A stretch of 64,000 nt of DNA from Pectinophora gossypiella (GCF_024362695.1 NC_065426.1:2480001-2544000); one strand, 5' to 3'; numbered from the stretch's first letter, positions 40,437 through 50,814 are shown. Notes: generated by a model not told the origin, from the letters alone. A program made the numbers and translations.

Positions 40437-40641
40437 GGCGTTCTATGAAACGCTACGGAGCGAATAATCGTCCGTGTGTTTTCATCGTCATTAGGAGTTA
40501 TATACGGTACAATGCTTCATATGGTAGTAAATGACATAGTAAAAATGAAGTTTTAATTAAGTTTTAAGTGCCAAACTTTAAAGTAGTAAAATTATTACGT
40601 ACCGTAATATAGTTAAAGTGCTTTTTGCTGAAACTACTTAC

Positions 40642-40673
40642 CGAATGATAGTTGTTTCTGCTCGAGGGTCGAC
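40642..40673 (-). CDS. Candidate 32-bp microexon, minus-strand host gene
   Basis: On the minus strand: acceptor gtaattgttttatttcag and donor CATTCG|GTAAGT, both near consensus. With one leading base it reads STLEQKQLSF and leaves one base. That phase joins the two trailing bases of 51932-51986 on one side and the two leading bases of 7453-7510 on the other. No repeat overlaps it. Gene unknown. Confidence 0.45.
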
Positions 40674-40779
40674 CTGAAATAAAACAATTACTGTATTAAG
40701 TACGCGAATTTGAATATTATGCAAATAACAGTTTTATCTATTGGTCACACCTTTAGGTTAATGCTTAACATTTGAAATT

Positions 40780-41174
40780 CACCATCATCAGCCGTACGAC
40801 GCCCACTGCCGGGCATAAGCCTCCCCCAAGGTTCTCCACGACGATCGGTCCTGTGCTGCCCGCATCCAGCGGCTTCCCGCGACCTTCACCAGATGTAAGG
40901 GGCTGCAAATGACACCTTTCGGAGCCCAAGTCAACCTCGCCTGCACGCGGTACATCCTGCTGTTCAACGAAAGAGGCTCTGGCGACCCACCAACTCGCAC
41001 TGGACCAGCGCGGTGGGCTTATGGTCCGAACCCCCCCCCCACCCAATATGACCTCAACCCATGAAAAACGGCCCCCAGTCCCCGGCAGCCCTGCTGACTG
41101 TAGCTACGGTAGCGGCTACGGTAACGGCGGGGCAGGGGGTGCGAAGAATCCCCAGGCTGGATTCGGCTACCACC
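40780..41174 (-). mobile_element. Internally deleted RTE-like retroposon (395 bp)
   Basis: 13-bp duplication AACATTTGAAATT at 40767-40779 and 41175-41187. On the minus strand the 3' 110 bp are an RTE ORF end (VKVAGSRWMRAAQDRSSW, EAYARQWASYG, stop) with an (ATG) tail. The 5' 280 bp are GC-rich non-coding sequence with a run of 12 C/G (41031-41042). Either a 5' UTR fused to the 3' end of an RTE, or a SINE using an RTE tail. Confidence 0.7.
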
Positions 41175-41189
41175 AACATTTGAAATTAG

Positions 41190-41479
41190 CGGCAATATAT
41201 TATTTCTGCTAAGTATTTCTTAAGTATTGAAACCATAAAGCACTACTCTGCGCGGCGCGGCGCGGCCTGATGGCGCTGTTAAGAGTTGCCTTCGTTTAAC
41301 CTCCTAATGCCATAAGGGGAGTGTTAACGACAGCCTCCTTGGTCGTCCCAAGTTTTGTTTTCTTTTTTTAAATATATTGTCATTCGTTAAGTTCTGTTTT
41401 TTTTAAATGACAGTTTTTCGTTCTAATAAAATCAGCTTACAAAGTTTTTGCTTTCTTGATATTTTTCACGTATGCACTC
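41190..41479 (+). repeat. Repeat I end with GC-rich block
   Basis: gcgcggcgcggcgcggcctg at 41252-41271 next to aaccataaagcactactctg. The rest (41280-41479) is unassigned. Confidence 0.35.
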
Positions 41480-41610
41480 TCAACAAGGACCTATCTTTGT
41501 TTTTGGGCATATGATGACCCTTGTTATTACTCCCAGGTATAACACATCTTCCACCTATTATTATTCTGATCAAAATAAAGTGAAGCAATATAGGTAGATA
41601 CATCATTATA
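41480..41610 (-). repeat. Repeat J, reverse copy
   Basis: ctatctttgtttttgggcat, attattctgatcaaaataaa and gaagcaatataggtaga correspond to 21880-22050 in reverse. Confidence 0.6.
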
Positions 41611-41760
41611 TTCCACAGCTGATCCAAATATCTGGCAACAATTATTTCTATATATGCCTCAGCCATTATATTATATTTTTGAATAATTATATTATGTGCC
41701 CGAGCAATGAGAAAATAAGTAATTATCACGTTAAATCAACGCCATCTATATTGATTTTGA

Positions 41761-41960
41761 GGAACGTAGCCTCGGCAGTTCCTCATTATACTCTCTCTCT
41801 ATTTAAGAGCTGCGCTCTTGTCGGTGGAGTAACCGCCATTCCTCTCTTCTTCCCGCCAAAACTTTCACCTCCCGATACGACACGACCTGCACCTTCTCTT
41901 TTATTTGTTTCATAATGTTATCCTAGGTCTACCCCTTCCTCTCTTCCCTTCAATTTTCAT
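41761..41960 (-). pseudogene. LINE reverse-transcriptase C-terminus (WGRPRR family)
   Basis: Reverse copy of the 50365-50690 unit: gaaggtgcaggtcgtgtcgt, gtgaaagttttggcgggaag and ccaccgacaagagcgcagct on the minus strand. Interrupted frame. Confidence 0.6.
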
Positions 41961-42117
41961 TATACTACGTAGATAATATTTTCACTGTCGCGAAAGTGCG
42001 GTTCGACCTTAAAAAATAATAAATTTAATTATTTCTTTCAAGTAATAGTGTGACTTAAAGTAGGATTATTCCAGATGTTAGTAACTTTATTAGGAAAGTA
42101 AGAATCCACGATGCATA

Positions 42118-42268
42118 AGAGACGTTAAGCCCTTGGTTCCAGTTACTACTTACTGATATAATAAGTATTAGTTAGGTTAGACTAACCTATCATGGAGGGA
42201 TTGAGTGTCTTGACACTAGAATTTTCTCAGGTTGGCATATACCTCACAAACCACACGATAGAAGAAAA
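42118..42268 (+). mobile_element. SINE A 3' half, diverged
   Basis: gacgttaagcccttggttcc through ctcacaaaccacacgataga. A middle segment is scrambled. Confidence 0.6.
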
Positions 42269-42519
42269 TGACAAGGGATTATACATGCAAAGATTTGTTA
42301 TGTCAAGGTGTATAAAGCCATAGAATGTGAAAAAACGTATGTAAAAAGTTATGTGACACATACGGTATAATCCGGATAAAAACAGAACTTTAGATTTTCC
42401 GGTATTTGTTTTCGGGCGAAGTTTGCAAAGCGAAATGGGTCGAGTTGAATATTTGTGAAAGAGGATTAGCGAGGCCTTTGTTCTATTCTGTTTCGATAAA
42501 AAATTGTTTAGGTCGACTA

Positions 42520-42810
42520 TTTTTTTCTCGTGTCGGTTGTGAGATGAATGACCGATCTCATCAACCCTGGTGTCAGGGTTATAAAATAGAATAGAATAGA
42601 AATTGTTTATTATAAAAGGACACACAAAGACAAGACAATAACCATCAAAAATTTTCATAAAACAATTAGGTACAAAAAGAATGATCTTAAGGCGGTGGTG
42701 GACGTCCTGAGATGAAAGGGCCTCACTCAGCACAAGTCACGGCGTGACCCACAACCCTGGAATTTTGTGGTCCCTGATGGGTGAGGCACGAACGTCGTGT
42801 TTCATAAATA
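42520..42810 (-). mobile_element. SINE A tail followed by LINE 3' UTR
   Basis: 42525-42577 is a reverse SINE A tail. 42578-42810 is the reverse of the 9812-10083 LINE end ((atagaa)n, ggcggtggtggacgtcctga, gggcctcactcagcac). The LINE inserted in the SINE. Confidence 0.6.
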
Positions 42811-43364
42811 TGCGTTATAATTCATACATAATTTAAATATTGCCAAATAACTTAAACAGAATTTAAGTGTACATAAACAAATGTTATCACAAAAATGTAT
42901 ACAGAAAATATTTAATGTTAGTATTACTTATAATACTAATTAGGACTTTTTAATTAAGATTTAGTTTAAGTGTTAATTGTACATAATTTATTTAATTTTG
43001 AGTTTTGTTTATTTGTTTTAGTTTTATTTAATTTTATTTTTGTTTCGTTTGATATTTTTGTTCTGTAACTGTTTTGTTTATGGTGTAAATAAAGTTTTTT
43101 CTAAATCTTATAATAGTAATTGTTATTAATGTAGGTATAAGCACCTTATATAAACAAATACGAAATCATAGGATATTATATTGTGAATGTGTTTTAAAAC
43201 ATACGACTTAAAATTTTACATTAATAAAAATACAGACAACTATAATATATTTTGCTATTGTTGTTGTGTTGTTGTTGTTGATTGCTATGTTTTGTGTAGT
43301 CTGTTTGCGTTAGTAGGTATCTATAGTGTGCGCCGCACCCCGAGTCTAATACTATTGCCCTTCA
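42811..43364. other. AT-rich sequence, probable LINE 3' UTR remnants
   Basis: 42960-43100 ends gtgtaaataaagttttttct and looks like a retroelement 3' UTR. (TTG)n at 43255-43280. No gene supported. Confidence 0.3.
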
Positions 43365-43450
43365 CAAGTAATCAAAGACAACTTACAGTCACTGTTGATA
43401 CGAAGTCGGATGGTGGGTGATGAACCTTTTGCTGATAAGGGATTATCCAT
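43365..43450 (-). repeat. LINE 3' end, reverse copy of the 5533 family
   Basis: acaagtaatcaaagacaact and tgttgatacgaagtcg. Diverged. Confidence 0.5.
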
Positions 43451-43600
43451 AACAATTGACCATCCAGTCCAGAAGGGCTATGGAGCATACTCCACCGTTC
43501 ACTTTACTTTATTGTACTTAAATATTTAGGTAAGTAATAAAAAAAAAACCGTGACATTCCTGTTTGGAGAACGCATGAGTCCACGTGACTTATATCGTAG

Positions 43601-43695
43601 TTTTGGATATATCAGGTCAGTTTTGGATATATCAGGTCAGTTTTGGATATATCAGGTCAGTTTTGGATATATCAGGACAGTTTTGGATATATCGG
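43601..43695. repeat. 20-bp tandem repeat, about five units
   Basis: Unit ttttggatatatcaggtcag at 43601, 43621, 43641, 43661 (one substitution) and 43681 (partial). 20 bp is not a codon multiple, so the overlapping frame is incidental. Confidence 0.92.
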
Positions 43696-43977
43696 GGATA
43701 CAGGTGTACATCCATGAGAATTTAACAGTTACAATAACACATACCTTTCTAAGCACAATGCAAAATTGGGGTTATTTGTACCGAATTCTACTTTTCTATG
43801 TCGGTTAGTCTGCACTTAGTCGTAAGTACAATTTCAAGTAGCTTTCAGTATAATAACTGAAAACTTCTGAAATGAAACTAGCTTGTTGAATTAAAATTTA
43901 TAACTTGAGGGAATTTCACGTAAAATCCAGGTGGAGTCGGGAAATATTTCAACTTTTTAGGGTCCCTTGGAGAGTGA

Positions 43978-44300
43978 AGGGAGCCGGGGTAGCCCAGTTG
44001 GTAGAACGCTTGCCTCTCACTTTAAGGCCGCAAGTTCGATTCCAGCACAAGCCTAAACCGTTTTCGAATTTATGTTTGGATCATAAATGAGTTTAGATCA
44101 CGTTCTCAGCGTCGAAGGAAAACATCGTGAAGAAACCCACATTCCCGAGAAATGCATTTTCGTCATTGTGACCTAACCTGTAGTGGGCTGGTGTTCCCTT
44201 CGCGGGTTGGAAGGCAAGAAAGGCAGTCGCTTCTGTAACAAACCGGATCTGTCAAATCTTCAGGTTAGGTAAGCGGACCCGTGAGAAATGAGATACTAGA
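43978..44300 (+). mobile_element. SINE D, nearly full length
   Basis: tRNA-like head: box A-like TAGCCCAGTTGGTAGAACGC and box B-like AAGTTCGATTCC. The body has gatcacgttctcagcgtcga, aaacccacattcccgagaa, tggaaggcaagaaaggcagt and caaatcttcaggttaggtaa. Common lepidopteran SINE type by recall. Confidence 0.75.
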
Positions 44301-44730
44301 TGAATGTGATGCTAGAGGCAGGAGGGTCCCGTGAGAAGTAAAGAATCCTTTTAGAAATCCTTTAAAAATCGTTTGTTCGGGCTCAGCGGGCCGATCGTAA
44401 AATAAAAACGAAACTTTGATTGGACCGAGATTTTTATACCGATTTTATATTTGTTCGAAGTGCAAGAAAAATTTTTGAATTGAAAAACGAATGTTGAATG
44501 TTTCAGTTTTCAAATTTGGAATCAAATTGAAAATGACATGTTTTATCCGATTATCATTATGTAGAAAAAATGTCTAATAGACTAAATATGCTGCTGCAGC
44601 ACACATAGTACATACCTGGCGTGTTAAATACAGAGCTTCGCCTCTGTTGCTTAGCTGTATATGTATCATCTTCTACGTTTTTGTATGCATATGTGTTTGT
44701 AGACCAAATAAATGTTTTTATCTATCTATC
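44301..44730. other. Unassigned sequence
   Basis: 44620-44730 ends in a LINE-like tail (gaccaaataaatgtttttat, then (ctat)n). The remainder has no repeat or coding signal. Confidence 0.3.
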
Positions 44731-45040
44731 TAAATCTCCTTCTTCTATCGTGTGGGTTGTGAGGTGAATTACCATCCTCATCAACCCTGTATCAGGGTTA
44801 TTATTGAGCCGTCAAAAGGCCCCTGACATGACTCATGTAACGACTACTAACTTACACCAGTAAGTAATCGGGATTAACAGCTTAACGTGCCTTCTTGGAC
44901 AATCAGGTGATCAGCCTGTAATGTCCTAACCAAAGGAGGGATCACAAAGTGATTATTGTGATATATCCCCACTGGGATTCGAATCTGGGGCCTCCGGATC
45001 GTGAGACCAACGTTTAACCACTGGACCACAGAGGCCGTTG
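44731..45040 (-). mobile_element. SINE A, full length
   Basis: From tccttcttctatcgtgtggg to accacagaggccgttg. The core has lost the cggaagcacggatcat segment. Confidence 0.85.
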
Positions 45041-45339
45041 TATCTCAAACAAACCCCTAATATTCCCAAGAAAATCACATCTTAGTAGGTACATACGGAA
45101 CTCTATCACATTTAACACGACACGTCCGCCTCACTTTTTTTTAAACCTAATGCAAAGTTAAGTAGAGTTTCATGTTGTGGGGATGCACTGCGCAATCCAA
45201 ATTATGTATGATTTCATTTCTCGGAGTGTTAGCTCAAAAACTAGATATGTGCATTACGATATTCGACTTAGAATTTTCAAATAAAAACATATACGTAGTG
45301 GTATCCAACTTTTAATAAAACGAAGACCACAGATAAACA
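45041..45339. other. Unassigned sequence
   Basis: No repeats, frames or splice pairs recognised in this roughly 300-bp gap. Confidence 0.3.
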
Positions 45340-45665
45340 CATTCATACATACATAAGCTCACGCCTATTTCCCTTCGGGGTAAGCAGAGACTATGGAATT
45401 CCATTTATTTTCTTGCTTCCTTCACAATCATCATTCGTTTTAAACACGATGGCCGGTTCAGAGCATAGATATTACTGAACCTTTTCTAAGGAAATTTTCA
45501 ATTTGGTCAATGTACGTCCTTCTAGGTCTTCCTCTGCCAGCCCTACCACCAACCTTCGCTTTGTATACTGCTTTCGTAATCCTATTATCCTTCATCCGCT
45601 CTGCGTCCAAATCAACTTAACATTCCCTTCTCAATATTAGTCACTGTATCGTCTTTTACATCATA
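45340..45665 (-). pseudogene. LINE reverse-transcriptase C-terminus
   Basis: The minus strand reads VYKAKVGGRAGRGRPRRTYI, DQIENFLRKGSVISML, then breaks by stops. The GRGRPRRTYIDQIE block is the conserved post-RT motif. Ends cgtgagcttatgtatgtatg. Same family as 29960. Confidence 0.65.
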
Positions 45666-45684
45666 CCTCTCAAACTTGTTACAT

Positions 45685-45745
45685 TGTTACTAAAGATAAA
45701 TTAGGTTTAAAATAACAATCTGTAACACGGAAATAGTCGGAAGTA
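45685..45745 (-). repeat. Repeat I scrap
   Basis: actaaagataaattaggttt and aaaataacaatctgtaacac. Confidence 0.45.
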
Positions 45746-45816
45746 TAATAAAAAATACTACTATCGAAGTTTATTACAAACACGGATGAGAAAACGATCG
45801 TAACCAAAACAAGCTT

Positions 45817-46120
45817 TCAAAATAACAAATATGAACGTATCGCCGCCGATGCCGCGAACTGAAGTATCTGCAATTCTTGGCGAAACTGATTTGCACCTTT
45901 TACAATTGTCAATAAGACACAAATCACTGTAGCAAAAAATACAGTTACGTCAGTTAGCAAAGCCAGCCACGGTATGTACGCATGAAACAAATATTTCCTC
46001 ATCAAATAGGGAAGAGCCACATAAAATATTGACGTTTTCAATACAAACATGCATAAAATTGGTACCAGAGCGCCGTTTATGTTACATTCAAAGTAGAATT
46101 TATGTCTCTTTACTTTGAGA
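45817..46120 (-). CDS. Candidate terminal exon of a multi-pass membrane protein
   Basis: The minus frame is open for about 100 codons to TGA at 45817-45819; it stays open upstream to 46137. Sequence: LKVKRHKFYFECNINGAL, then a hydrophobic segment (VPILCMFVLKTSIFYVALPY), a short basic loop (LMRKYLFHAYIPW), a second one (LALLTDVTVFFATVICVLL), and tail TIVKGANQFRQELQILQFAA. AATAAA lies 42 bases after the stop (45775-45770). A possible acceptor (gccaccgttag) at 46121 gives a phase that fits 51932-51986. Family not recognised; a processed pseudogene is the alternative. Confidence 0.4.
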
Positions 46121-46180
46121 CTAACGGTGGCGTACAGTTACACCGATGTGTTATGTTAAATTCATTTATAATACAGCATC

Positions 46181-46520
46181 ACACCCAGATCCCCGAAGGG
46201 GTAAGCAGAGGTGTATAATATTCTTATTCAACCACCACATGATTGGCCACCTGATACGACACGATTCATTTATGACAAACATAATAGAATGAAAAAATTG
46301 AAGGGAAGAAAGGAAGGGAACCTAGGAGAACATTTATGAAACAAATTAAAGAGAAGGTGTAGGTCGTGTTGTATCAGGAGGGATTTGGCGGGAAGAAGAG
46401 AGGAATAGCGGTTACTCCACCGACAAGAGCGCAGATCTTATGCGGGGTCGGTATCGGGGTCCTGAAGTGTTTGGTGTCGCGAGCTGATTGGCTGCCTCTA
46501 TGGTTCGTTCGTCACATGTC
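46181..46520 (+). pseudogene. LINE 3' end, reverse-transcriptase C-terminus and repeat G scrap
   Basis: 46181-46240 is a LINE tail (reverse). 46243-46440 matches the 50365 unit (gattggccacctgatacgac, ggaacctaggagaacattta, ggcgggaagaagagaggaat) with frame breaks. 46446-46510 is repeat G (ggtcggtatcggggtcctga). Confidence 0.55.
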
Positions 46521-46834
46521 AGTGTGACAAAGTGCCAAATACAATGTACAGCGTACGATATTCAGACGTAACACCGGTGGGTTGAGGCTCCTCGTAAACA
46601 TGCTTACTGTGCCGCATCTATACTGTGAATATGGTGGATTCTGTGAACGGTGGGATTCTGCGAATATTTGAAATTCTGTGATAGATAGGTTTATTATTAT
46701 TTGAAAGGATTGCATCTATGTTGAAATATAAACGCATTCAGATCCTTATCAAACTAAACTTAGTAATATAACGCCGTAACTTAAACTAAGAATCATCAGT
46801 TTTTAAAACAATTACTTTTCATAATCATAAAGTC
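46521..46834. other. Unassigned sequence
   Basis: Degenerate GATTCTGTGAA-type repeats at 46620-46680. No coding or splice evidence. Confidence 0.25.
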
Positions 46835-47390
46835 ACTGTGGCACACCAGCTTGCTTCTCGAACAAAGCTGGATCGAACCCCGATACCGGATATGCACCAA
46901 TGAGTTATTGATTTATCTTAAATGTCATCATCATCAGCCCATTAACGTCCCCACTGCTGGGGCACGGGCCTTCCCTATGGATGGATAGGGAGATCGGGCC
47001 TTAAACCATCACGCGGGCCCAGTGCGGATTGATTGTTATTAACGACTGCTAATGCAGCCGGGACCAACGGCTTAACGTGCCTTCCGAAGCACGGAGGAGC
47101 TCGAGGTGAAAACTTTTTTTGTGGTCACCCATCCTATGACCGGCCTTTGCGAAAGTTGCTTAACTTCAACAATCGCAGACCGAGCGCGTTTACCGCTGCG
47201 CCACCGAGCTCCTCAGCTCATCTTAAATGTAGTTTTCACTAATACAGTTGGCTCGACCATTACAGCTCCCTATCACTTTGGTCTATCAGAAGGCTCACAC
47301 CTCATAAGGTGTGGGTACTTAGTTCATCTTGCGATAGATGTGCCTCTGACTATCCCAATTGGGACGTGGTCGTTAGCTTATGTTATCTTA
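46835..47390 (+). mobile_element. SINE E split by SINE C
   Basis: 46835-46924 is the head (cactgtggcacaccagcttg, ggatcgaaccccgataccgg) and 47220-47390 the body (gctcgaccattacagctccc, tggtctatcagaaggctc, atctgactatcccaat-type end). The 10-bp repeat ATCTTAAATG at the breakpoints is the SINE C target duplication. Confidence 0.8.
46925..47219 (-). mobile_element. SINE C inserted in SINE E
   Basis: Duplication ATCTTAAATG at 46915-46924 and 47220-47229. Reverse orientation; complete core and 5S-like head. Confidence 0.88.
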
Positions 47391-47682
47391 AAATGTCGCT
47401 GAGGTGTGCGGGTGTTCTGAATGGGTGCGTACAAAGGAGTCGTGATGTAGTGGGTTTGGTTCTTCGTTAGCGATATAGCGATACAAAAAGGATTCAGATT
47501 CGGGCAGAGGTTCGCTTTGCATTTTATAGTGACGGAGTCGCGTAAGTGCAAAAAATCTGAGTCTATAGACGGAGTATTTTTTTTTCCCTTGATGTTTGAC
47601 ATCGGATTGCATTTACTATTATTTGTGGAGGCGAAAAATGAGAGTAAAGCATTGGAACTATCAACGCACAACACGTAACAGT
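47391..47682. other. Left flank of the minisatellite, unassigned
   Basis: GC about 45 percent, with gtgtgcgggtgttctgaatg and cgggcagaggttcgctttgc. No second copy in the window. Frames here run on into the minisatellite and are not genes. Confidence 0.3.
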
Positions 47683-48157
47683 CAACATGTACGGCAACCT
47701 TGCACAACAGCGCGCAACGTTGCCACCTGAAGCGCAACATATACGGCAACGTTGCACAACAGCGCGCAACGTTGCCACCTGAAGCGCAACATATACGGCA
47801 ACGTTGCACAGCAGCGCGCAACGTTGCCACCTGAAGCGCAACATATACGGCAACGTTGCACAACAGCGCGCAACGTTGCCACCTGAAGCGCAACATATAC
47901 GGCAACGTTGCACAACAGCGCGCAACGTTGCCACCTGAAGCGCAACATATACGGCAACGTTGCACAACAGCGCGCAACGTTGCCAGCTAAAGCGCAACAT
48001 GTACGGCAACGTTGCACAACAGCGCGCAACGTTGCCAGCTAAAGCGCAACATGTACGGCAACGTTGCACAACAGCGCGCAACGTTGCCAGCTAAAGCGCA
48101 ACATGTACGGCAACGTTGCACAACAGCGCGCAACGTTGCCAACTGAAGCGCAACATG
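47683..48157. repeat. 52-bp minisatellite, about nine units, hairpin-forming
   Basis: Period 52 bp (for example agcgcgcaac at 47709 and 47761). Each unit holds an 11-bp inverted pair GGCAACGTTGC / GCAACGTTGCC around a 10-base loop. The arms are themselves palindromic (GCAACGTTGC). The first units have ccacctgaagcg and atatacgg; the later ones ccagctaaagcg and atgtacgg. Because 52 is not divisible by 3, all frames on the minus strand stay open and mimic Cys/Val/Ala-rich proteins. Confidence 0.93.
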
Positions 48158-48221
48158 TCGCTCGGCTTGTTGTATGTTTAGCGAGCATAGTTATTTCAGC
48201 ATCAATTGTTGTCAAGTGGAG

Positions 48222-48382
48222 GAAGGCACGTTAAGCCGTTGGTCCCGGTTACTACTTACTGATGTAAGCAAGTAGTGGTTACATGAGCCATGCCAGGGCC
48301 TTTGGCGGTTCAATAATAACCCTGACACCAGTGTTGATGAGGTTGGTAATTCACCTCACAACCCACACGATAGAAGAAAAAT
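48222..48382 (+). mobile_element. SINE A 3' half
   Basis: aggaaggcacgttaagccgt to cacacgatagaagaaa. Confidence 0.75.
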
Positions 48383-49079
48383 AAGAATCGTCCATCAGAA
48401 TCGCTATTGCTTATCTGTGTCGCTACTCGCTAACAGTTGAATGTGCATTTACGATAGTGGGTAACATACGTATGTATATGTATATACAGCATGTTAATAT
48501 CTTTGAGTGCCACTCGGCTGTTTCTGGGTGATTTTAGTAATGTCACGCGGTTGTGTGTACCTCTCGGGTGTCTACTAACATGTATATTATATGACATTTT
48601 GTCACTTGACTTGGCATATTCAATAACTTTTTTTTGGACAGGATATACGTACATGGGACCCTTCCCAAGTATATATGGACTTTGGTGTTATTAAAAAGTA
48701 GTTCTTTTACAAGAATAAACAAATACAGGAAGTATAGCTAACATTTTTGTACTTTCACCTAATCATTTTCATATTGAAAATAGGGTATTTGACTTGATCA
48801 AAGATAAAGTATAAAATGCTAATTTAAAAATAGAAGACAGTCTAAGATAATCAAAAATCTATATAATTTTACATTTCGACTTATTTTAAAATTTTATATA
48901 TGAATTAAAACAATGAGTACTACGTTTGACCGCGTTGTATTGATGACGTCACAGGACAGTATTTCCATACAAACTCCAAAGAAAACTTTTGCATTGACGT
49001 TTCGTAAAAAGAATCTCATTTGACTGTGGTATCAAGTACTATTCAAATATAGAACAATATGGAGGCCTGCGACTGTATT
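48383..49079. other. Unassigned; repeat H relic at its right end
   Basis: 48480-48660 (gagtgccactcggctgtttc, cgcggttgtgtgtacctctc) is unique in the window. 48905-49025 is repeat H (gatgacgtcacaggacagta, gtttcgtaaaaagaatctca). No coding evidence. Confidence 0.3.
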
Positions 49080-49600
49080 TTTTTTAAATCCATACACCCA
49101 CGCCACACTACCAGTAGCATTAAACAAACTTGGATATAAAAACTTTTTGCATTTTGGAATGATTTATTTTCAAATGAAGCACTTCTAATGTTGTCGAAAA
49201 ATTTAAAAAGCATCGTCCTTCATTATGCACACTGCTAGGGAGTGGAATTCTTTGCCTTCTGTATTTCTGATAGCATATAACCCGGGTGTGCAAGTAAGAT
49301 GATCCGTGCTTCGGAAGGCACGATAAGCCGTGGGTCCCGGTTACTATTTACTGATGTAAGTGAGTAATCGTTACATGAGCCATGTCAGAGGCCGTTGGCG
49401 GCTTAATCATAACCCTGACACTAGGGTTGATGAGGTTGGTAGGTATTCCACCTCACAACGCACACGATAAGAAGAAGAAGACCCGGGTGCTTTTAAGGCC
49501 AGAGTGAATAGGTACCTTCTGGGCGAGCTCGCTCCATCTTAAACCTCGTCAATGCCTTCGGGCAAGTCTGGGGCCAAGAACAAACCCATCAAAAGTAAAA
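49080..49600 (+). pseudogene. LINE reverse-transcriptase C-terminus split by a SINE
   Basis: Frame reads REWNSLPSVFLIAYNPGV and, after the SINE, PGAFKARVNRYLLGELAPS. WNSLP followed by a VNRYLL-like end is typical for the C-terminus of Jockey/R1-like polymerases. The SINE at 49289-49480 is flanked by ACCCGGGTG. Confidence 0.65.
49289..49480 (+). mobile_element. SINE A, 5'-truncated, with target duplication
   Basis: 9-bp duplication ACCCGGGTG at 49280-49288 and 49481-49489. Starts inside the linker (tgcaagtaagatgatccg) and ends (gaa)n. The tRNA-like head was lost on insertion. Confidence 0.85.
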
Positions 49601-50360
49601 AAAAAAACAAAACTTCAATCGATTTTTTGTCTACTAGTGAAAGGGCAGATTTCCTAATCACATTAAAAATATAATGATTTGACAGCATCCTATCGTAGAA
49701 TAAAGCCTTCTTTTGTTTTCTTTTATACTTTTTTTTTGACGTGAGTGATTGTAGATTTGCCGCAGATGACATTAACTTCATTTTGCCATTCCAACAAAAT
49801 AACTTTTCATCTCTTTATTAATAAAATTGGCTTTTACTTATATCACAAAATTACAATTTTAATATAACCTAACTGCCAGTTATTAAATCCTATGTGATGT
49901 GACATTTGAAAAGGGTTTGAACGGTGAGAATAAAAAAATAATTGAAGCTCATATTTTTGCTAAGCTTTGTCAATGTTTCTTGTTCGCTTGGAATTATATT
50001 AATTATTTGGACGGACAACATTCAAACCGTTCGAGAGCTCTCTGCGCTCCCCATATGTCTGGCCAAGTAGTGAATACTGCCAGACAAAAAGTAAATGTAG
50101 TATATTCTGATATTGTGTTATGGCTTTTTGATAATACACCGTTGTGAAAGAAAAACTGGGTTTCCTTTATTTTAAAATGTACCAGAATCACTCCCAGTGA
50201 TTATTTAACCATTGAGATGATATTGTTATTATGATGAAATAGGTTAATCTTATATTAAAAAAATATATATATAAAAATATATAATATTTTCTACTTTTAG
50301 ATAGTATTATTATTGAATTTGCTCTAAATATGGCTGTTATATTACAGATAGTCGTGAAAT
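49601..50360. other. Unassigned; repeat G scraps at 49740-49775 and 50030-50080
   Basis: No exon-like sequence. AT-rich; (TA)n-like run at 50258-50285. Confidence 0.3.
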
Positions 50361-50364
50361 TTTA

Positions 50365-50695
50365 TTGAATCCATACTTAATAAGAAATGGTGAAATGGTG
50401 TCAAATGAAAAAGTGCTGGAAAGAGTTGAAGAAAAGAGAACCATAATGAAGACTATAGAGAACCGGAGAGGAAATATGATTGGCCACCTGATACGATACG
50501 ATTCATTTATAACAAACATCATAGAAGGAAAAATTGAAGGGAATAGAGGATGGGGTAGACCTAGGAGACCATTTATGAAACAAATAAAAGATAAGGTGCA
50601 GGTTGTGTCGTATCGGGAGGTGAAGGTTTTGGCGGGAAGAAGAGAGGAATAGAGATTACTCCACCTACAAGAGTGCAGCTCTTAAATAAAGAGAA
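50365..50695 (+). pseudogene. LINE reverse-transcriptase C-terminus (WGRPRR family)
   Basis: Frame of about 95 codons: VLERVEEKRTIMKTIENRR, GNMIGHLIRYDSFITNI, IEGKIEGNRGWGRPRRPF, then KQIKDKVQVVSYREVK and a stop. GHL-R-D-F...GRGRPRR is a hallmark of the post-RT region of many insect LINEs. Followed by gagcgcagctctta-type end. Best preserved of four copies (41761(-), 46243(+), 57527(+)). Confidence 0.7.
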
Positions 50696-50814
50696 AGAGA
50701 CTTAATAAGAAACACGACCGCTTTTGTTCTTTTTTCAAAAATTTTAACCTTTCCAGAAGATTTTTTTTTGTAATCTTTATTTTTATTAGTGTTTTATTTT
50801 ACTTCATAACTTTC

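Noticed and set aside
40767..41187. Host exon because of high GC and open plus/minus frames (40765-41212).
   Set aside because: The block is bracketed by a 13-bp target duplication and contains an RTE polymerase end, so it is an inserted retroposon.
47378..48081. Overlapping open frames of 74-199 codons rich in Cys, Val, Ala and Arg on the minus strand.
   Set aside because: They are the 52-bp minisatellite read in successive frames; 52 is not a multiple of three, so stops are avoided by unit composition, not by selection.
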